Positions 59,201-64,000 of a DNA stretch of 64,000 nucleotides are shown here, piece after piece. Position 1 is the stretch's first letter. Each line of letters starts with the position of its first letter. Under the pieces are notes generated by a model that saw only the letters and a program-made list of their open reading frames with translations, was not told the DNA's origin and searched no databases. Source of the stretch: Armillaria gallica (taxonomy: Eukaryota > Basidiomycota > Agaricomycetes > Agaricales > Physalacriaceae); NCBI GenBank assembly GCA_037576215.1, contig JBANDB010000004.1:6200001-6264000 (forward strand). Reading direction: 5' to 3'. A program made the position numbers and the translations under genes.

Positions 59201-60520
59201 TGGTCAACTCTCACCACCATCCTACACAAGCCCATGTTAACAACAGAAAGTAAGTAGAGTGCAAGAATACATACTGATATCAGTATACCCTCAACTGAAC
59301 AACACTCAATCTGATCCAATGAGTTAATTTTTGACGGTGGAAGAGATCACCAGCAAGCTTGTCATACATGGATGACTGTTACAAATGATGTGTGTGTGTG
59401 AACTGTGATTCACTTTCTGTTAGCTTGGAGTCAAATATCTGAGCCATTGCATGTGTGTACCAAACATAATAGGCCCAGGTTCATGTTCCAACTCTCCTAA
59501 TACTATATGTGGCCTCATTCACTCTGTCGTTGGCCTCTGAAAATATAGTGAACAGGAAATGAAAGGATAGTAGATCACACACCTTCAACCTCATCATCTT
59601 GACAATGTTAATGAAGCTTGTAGCTCCATCTAGAAAAGGGTCATAAATAAAGGTTTGTAATGATGTAATTAAGAAACATTACCTTGTCAGTCAATAACAT
59701 GTTGTCAATGAGGCACCACCAGACTTCCCAAATGACATTGATACTATGGGAGATTATCTAGAACGAGAATACTTAGTGCAGAAGTGAACTCACCTAGTCC
59801 TTTTTTTAAGCCAATGATGTCCTTCTCTTTAATACCAGTCTGCTCACTGCCATCTTGAGCTAACATTTGCACTACTAAAATAAAGAGTAAGTCATTTAAA
59901 TCTGAAATCAAACCATGCATGACTTGTAGAACATTTAAGCATCATCTGACAGGGCTTGGATATGCAGTGTTGAAGGACAGTTTAAAGCAGAGCATGGATG
60001 AATGGGAGAAAAAAGTATGCTTTGTTTGACATGGTGTCAAGCCAAACATCTGCCATATCCATATCCTCCTCTTCGCTCTCATGCAGATCCTCCATACTAG
60101 CATCCAAATCTAGCCCACCAGAGATCGCAGAATCCCCTTCATCGTCTTCTGGTGTGGCTTCATTCATATATCCCCAGTTAATCCAACAATAGCACAACTA
60201 GGGCCAGGCTCACCTCTTGCTTCTCCTCCTGCTGTGTCTTAATGTGTCTGATAGTCTTGAACCCCCATATATGAATGTTATTATCCTAGAAATAAACAAG
60301 TATGCAATAGCTTGAACTTGGCCCATGGTACACAATACTATTTCCTCCAATTCATGTTCTTTCTTGCACAACTCATCCATCTAGGTCATAATATTCATTC
60401 ATATGGCTGTACATGGGCTTCATAGTCAGTATTTTGCAGTGGGTGCAGGGTACTGGGGGGAGCAGGTAGGGGAACCTGCATTCTTACAGAAGCATCATCA
60501 CCATCGCTACTGATATTGTC
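56270..60520. other. AT-rich, CpG-poor DNA; decayed coding scraps, no supported gene
   Basis: Protein-like scraps are visible, e.g. plus-strand SKVVSNIEGDLLVIDG (56,525-56,572) and LQYPTGILGQAFEYRLQGQ (56,623-56,679), which may be joined across an intron. Minus-strand scraps occur near 58,830-58,990 and 59,820-59,880. None can be assigned. 300 nt at 59,341-59,640 contain a single CpG. It is most likely old, mutated mobile DNA. Confidence 0.5.
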
Positions 60521-60523
60521 ATT

Positions 60524-60566
60524 AGGGACTTTCAGTCCCAAGCTTGAGGGCTGATTATGGCTGATT
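60524..60566 (+). repeat. Left terminal inverted repeat of the Harbinger element (right: 63,872-63,914)
   Basis: The outermost 15 nt after the first A are themselves a hairpin: GGGACT-TTC-AGTCCC. The same palindrome is present at the other end. Confidence 0.8.
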
Positions 60567-60956
60567 CTGCTGATTGTATTTTGAACTGATTTTTGAATAA
60601 ACAAGATGTCTGATTTGAAAGCCCCAAGCAGAAAAGCAGAAAGAGAAATAATCAGGTTCTGTTTATTCAATTTGCATGGTGTCCAAATTTGGTGGAGGCC
60701 ATCAACAAACAAACAAATGCATTGTGTGTGGGTCTCTTGTTTGCTGTCTTTCTCCATGGCTCATATACTCTATTGCAAATAGCTGATGCAAGCATACATC
60801 CACTATATGCTTGCACATGGTGTTGTCATTTCACATAAGAATTTCAGTCACATGGTCAAGAATCTTCATATTGACCTCAAAATCATCAAAATGATTGTTT
60901 GCATGTGGTATTTACACACATGATCTGCAGTACCAAAGTCCAGCACACTCTATCTA

Positions 60957-61912
60957 GTTTGGGAGTATGCCAACAGCTCTAATGACCATCACCACTTTGT
61001 TCAAATGCTTTGTGTTACCCCTGAATCCTTTCATTTCATTTTGCAACTCATTGAAAATCATTCAGTCTTTCAGACATGGTCTAACTGGCCCCAAACACCT
61101 GTCTAGACACAGCTTGCTGTCACTCTTTCTTGCATGGGACGTTTTAGCAATGGTGCCAGTGTTCCTGACATTGCACAGACTGCTAGTATCTCAGAGGGCT
61201 CTGTGGAAGACTTCACCAACCAATGCCATGTTGCTCTTCATTTACACCATGCTCACTTTATCCGTCCACTTACTGAGGCTGAGAAAGAGAGAGAAAAGCA
61301 GTGGATTGAGAATAACATTGGACTTGTAGGATGGTGAGAGGGATGAATCATATATGATGAAACAATCATCATTCTCTATAAGAAGCCAGGCTTAAATGGA
61401 GATGCATATTATACCTGTAAGTCAAATTATAGTCTGAATGTGCAGGTAGGACTCCTCATTCTTGACATTTCTGTTCTGATTGATTATATACTTCTCAGAT
61501 TGGTAATGTTCCATCAAATCTATGCATTGTGGACTTTTCCTATGGGATGACAGGCTCTACACATGATGCTTCTGCATTTATGCATACAGTGCCAGAGTGT
61601 TGGCCAGAGTGGATGTTCAAAGGCAATGAGTTTGCCTGGACTGACTCTGCATATATCTTGACTGCTCAGATTATTCCTGTTCACAAGAAGCCAGCAAGTT
61701 TCCAACAAAACAATTCAATCTTTGATTTAGCTGTCACACATCTTTGAATTCGATCTGAGCATTGCATGGGTGCTTTGAAGGGCCGGTGGCAATGTCTCCG
61801 TAGTCTCAGAGTTTTCATAAATAGCAACTGACAGCATCTTCTTGCCTGCCAATGGATTACTATTGCAATTATGCTGTACAACATTGTTATTGACACCAAA
61901 GGAGAGAAATAG
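60957..61912 (+). pseudogene. PIF/Harbinger (HARBI1-like, DDE_4) transposase
   Basis: The frame reads VWEYANSSNDHHHFVQML, then MGRFSNGASVPDIAQTASI (a helix-turn-helix-like N-terminal block), IYDETIIILYKKPGLNGDAY (first Asp), and across a 53-nt intron (61,446-61,498) IGNVPSNLCIVDFSYGMTGS with THDASAF. It then reads FAWTDSAYILTAQIIPVHKK (second Asp) and IRSEHCMGALKGRWQCLRSL (catalytic Glu). These blocks are diagnostic of DDE_4 transposases. In-frame stops occur before TQLAVTL, around the first Asp block (two TGA), between THL and IRSEH (TGA, as expected from a CGA arginine codon) and after FINSN. It cuts and pastes the element together with the Myb-like partner. Confidence 0.85.
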
Positions 61913-62110
61913 GCATAGTATTTTGCTCAACAGCATGATATGTAGGAGAAACCTGATGCTGAGGATGGGGATGGCACTGGTACTCACATCCTCAAGTCTG
62001 TACAAAATGGAGATGGTGAAGCAAGATGGCACGAGTTAATTCAAGAGCTTATAGAGTCAACATAAAATTGATTTATACTTTAGTAATAAGATATAATAAT
62101 GGTTAGATAA

Positions 62111-63735
62111 TTATAGTGCTGATGACAAAGAGGAAAACATGGCCTCCTTGTCATCACTATCATCATCACTGCTGTCTGGCATACTAGTACCAGCAGCATC
62201 AATAGCCTCAAGCTTATGCTCCAGCTTCTTTGACCATTCATGGTACTCTTTTCTCGTGATTAACTCCTCTCTATATCTATCAAGCATAAGCTTCTTGGTG
62301 GCAAGAAGCTGCTTACATTGTTGCACCCAGAAGTTCAGGCAGTGGTATGGCTAGAATAAAGCAGTCGTTAAGAACATGAATATTACATATGAACGAAAAC
62401 ATACTTCAGAGTCTATGTAAGTCTATCTTCAATAGACTTCTTGAACTTGCTCTGGGACTTCTTAATACTGAACATTGAAGACTTCGGACCATATTTGTCA
62501 TTCTTTGCAAGCTTGCCTTTCTTGATCCCAGAAGATGTTAATCCTCCTTTAGCACTGGTGTTTGCAAGGCTGATTCATGAGGTGTCTGATTGTGAGCATG
62601 AGCTGACAGATGCACTACTATGGGAAGGAAGAGGCATCCTAGGAACCATTGGTGTTGGGTCCTTGGGCATCGTGGGGGGGCCCATGCCCTATGCAACTTG
62701 ATTGATCTGGATCTTGTTGAGAAGCATCTGCATGGATTTCCTGTTGTTGAAGGTGATTCCCTCGCCATCAACCAGTTCATCTGAAGACATTGTCAACACA
62801 TCAGAGATGACATCCTTCTGCTCAGGCAAGAAGTCATTGTCTTCAAGAGGCTGGATGATGTGAGTCTCAAAGCCTTCAGGACCTATAGCAGTAGTCAAAC
62901 AGATGGGATTAACATTTGGACATGCTGCGATCAGCTTGTGTAAGTCCAGAAAAAACTTGAATCGTGCTTGAATCTCATCTGCATATAGCGGACTGAGTTA
63001 AGGACACCTAATATATAAACAGAAGCACATACTCCAAAGGTTGAGATGCTCTGGGGCTGTATCCTTATGTGGTCCAGTAGCAGGAATGTAGAAGTTTATT
63101 TTTATATAAACTTCTCAGTCATCACCCTCGGATTCCATTGTTTTCACACCTCCCCTGGTTTCACAAAGATAGGCTGTCTCTTCCTTGTACTTCCTCATTA
63201 AGCTGTTGCCCCAAATATTTAGTAGATCTGCTGGCCAGTATAGAATACAAAATGTATGCCATGAACTGATTCTTGACGTGTGTACCAAGCTCCCAGGCAT
63301 CAGCATCATTCCTAATGAACTCTGGCCATAAATCCCTAGGCATATAAAGAGCTGTGTTTTTGACTCACCAGTGGTGTTCTGAAGATCATTAGAGGTCACA
63401 CAATGTATTGCAGGAAAATAACAGCACACCTTATTTGGATTCTTCTTTCCAAACAGCCCCTTGAAGTACTCATCCTTTTCAACCAAATGGATGAGGTCCC
63501 ATACCTTTGCCTGCTTGTTGGTGCACCAAGGAAGGGTACTGGAGATCTTGCCAGAAAAGATATCTTTGGGCTTCCTCTGCTTCTTTGTTGGTGGCTGTGT
63601 TGGGGTTCCAGTGGCCTCAGTCACTGAAGTATTGGTCTTTGATATTTTACTATACTTGGCTATGGTTTCTAGGTGTGGGAGCAAGCTATGCGATGCGAGA
63701 GAGAGGAGGAGGAACATGATATCACACACTGTCAC
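62111..63735 (-). pseudogene. Myb/SANT-like DNA-binding partner protein of the Harbinger element
   Basis: A basic, Pro/Thr-rich N-terminus (PTQPPTKKQRKPKD) leads into NKQAKVWDLIHLVEKDEYFK. An intron (GTGTGC...CTTCAG, near 63,430-63,377) precedes NTTGESKT. In the next frame comes DLWPEFIRNDADAWELGTHV with KNQFMA, then RKYKEETAYLCETRGGVKT. This order of a tryptophan-bearing helix, an acidic linker and a closing K-Y-K-x-E/T-G-G-G block matches the Myb_DNA-bind_3-like proteins carried by fungal Harbinger elements, which bind the termini and help import the transposase. The rest (IIQPLEDNDF, then a Ser-rich and a coiled-coil-like KKLEHKLEAIDAA tail) runs to 62,111 over several frame breaks. The assignment rests partly on its position inside the element. 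Confidence 0.65.
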
Positions 63736-63917
63736 AACTGTGTCACATTTTGGAACTCCAGCACATTACATCACGGGTATCACATGATGTTCAGAAATAA
63801 TTAACAAGTTGATTGTTTAAAAACCAGCTTGTGGAGTTGGTTTTTGAATAATCAAGAATCAGCTTTCAAGGAAATCAGCACAATTAGCCCTCGAGCTTGG
63901 GACTGAAAGTCCCTATT

Positions 63918-64000
63918 GTTGTGTGGAGTCACAGTGGCAGATGACATCAAGGTATGCCAATTGTTCATCTGTTGTCATTGATGCTGACTTCCATCTCCTC
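63918..64000. other. Right flank of the Harbinger insertion
   Basis: 83 nt of CpG-free flank that should be contiguous with 60,520 in an empty-site allele. No feature seen. Confidence 0.5.

Larger units (their letters stand above)
60524..63914. mobile_element. PIF/Harbinger element, 3,391 bp, both ends present
   Basis: Inverted termini of about 43 bp start AGGGACTTTCAGTCCC (left) and the same sequence inverted (right end, 63,899-63,914), with a few mismatches further in. The 3-bp direct duplication ATT flanks both ends (60,521-60,523 and 63,915-63,917). Inside lie the two genes characteristic of the superfamily: a DDE_4-type transposase (plus) and a Myb/SANT-like protein (minus), converging tail to tail near 62.0 kb. 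Both genes carry stops or frameshifts, so the copy is inactive unless supplied in trans. Confidence 0.85.

Overview
This window looks like nuclear DNA of a filamentous basidiomycete, most likely an Agaricomycete with a transposon-rich genome. The genes are intron-rich, with short introns (about 40-66 nt, GT...AG). The recognisable host families (fungal TMEM170-like membrane protein, F-box protein, HNH_2 protein, GDSL/SGNH esterase, SulP permease) have mushroom-type sequences. The mobile elements are the chromovirus, PIF/Harbinger and hAT types found in mushroom genomes. The species cannot be fixed from sequence alone. No rRNA, CRISPR array or bacterial-type operon is visible.

Layout. 0-20 kb holds a decayed sulfate permease at the left edge, repeat-rich spacer, a 980-bp hAT deletion derivative with a perfect 8-bp target duplication, and copy A of an unidentified multi-exon gene. 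20-30 kb is the host-gene island: an intact 483-codon orphan, a three-exon TMEM170-like gene, an F-box gene with one frameshift, an SGNH esterase with a broken first exon, and an HNH_2 gene with two in-frame stops. 31-42 kb holds copy B of the unidentified gene and a large inverted duplication (34.4-36.6 and 39.8-41.65 kb), plus small MITE or foldback elements. 42-46 kb holds nothing I can name.

46-64 kb is nested mobile DNA. A DDE transposase relic is split by a 491-bp hAT-type MITE. Next comes a full-length Ty3/gypsy chromovirus (47,850-56,264; two 400-bp LTRs, CTACC target duplication), then AT-rich and strikingly CpG-poor DNA. At the right end is an end-to-end PIF/Harbinger element (60,524-63,914) with a convergent transposase and Myb/SANT-like partner gene.

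The strongest signals are in that last part. All 13 differences between the two LTRs fall at CpG sites, and 11 of 13 premature stops in gag-pol are TGA, the product of CGA decay. The 13 nt just inside the 5' LTR are the exact complement of the predicted start of the element's own RNA, which implies Tf1-style self-priming. The surrounding older mobile DNA is almost free of CpG. Together these suggest a methylation- or RIP-like CpG mutation process acting on repeats. I see no evidence for a wholly new defence or metabolic system; the novelty lies in element structure and decay pattern.
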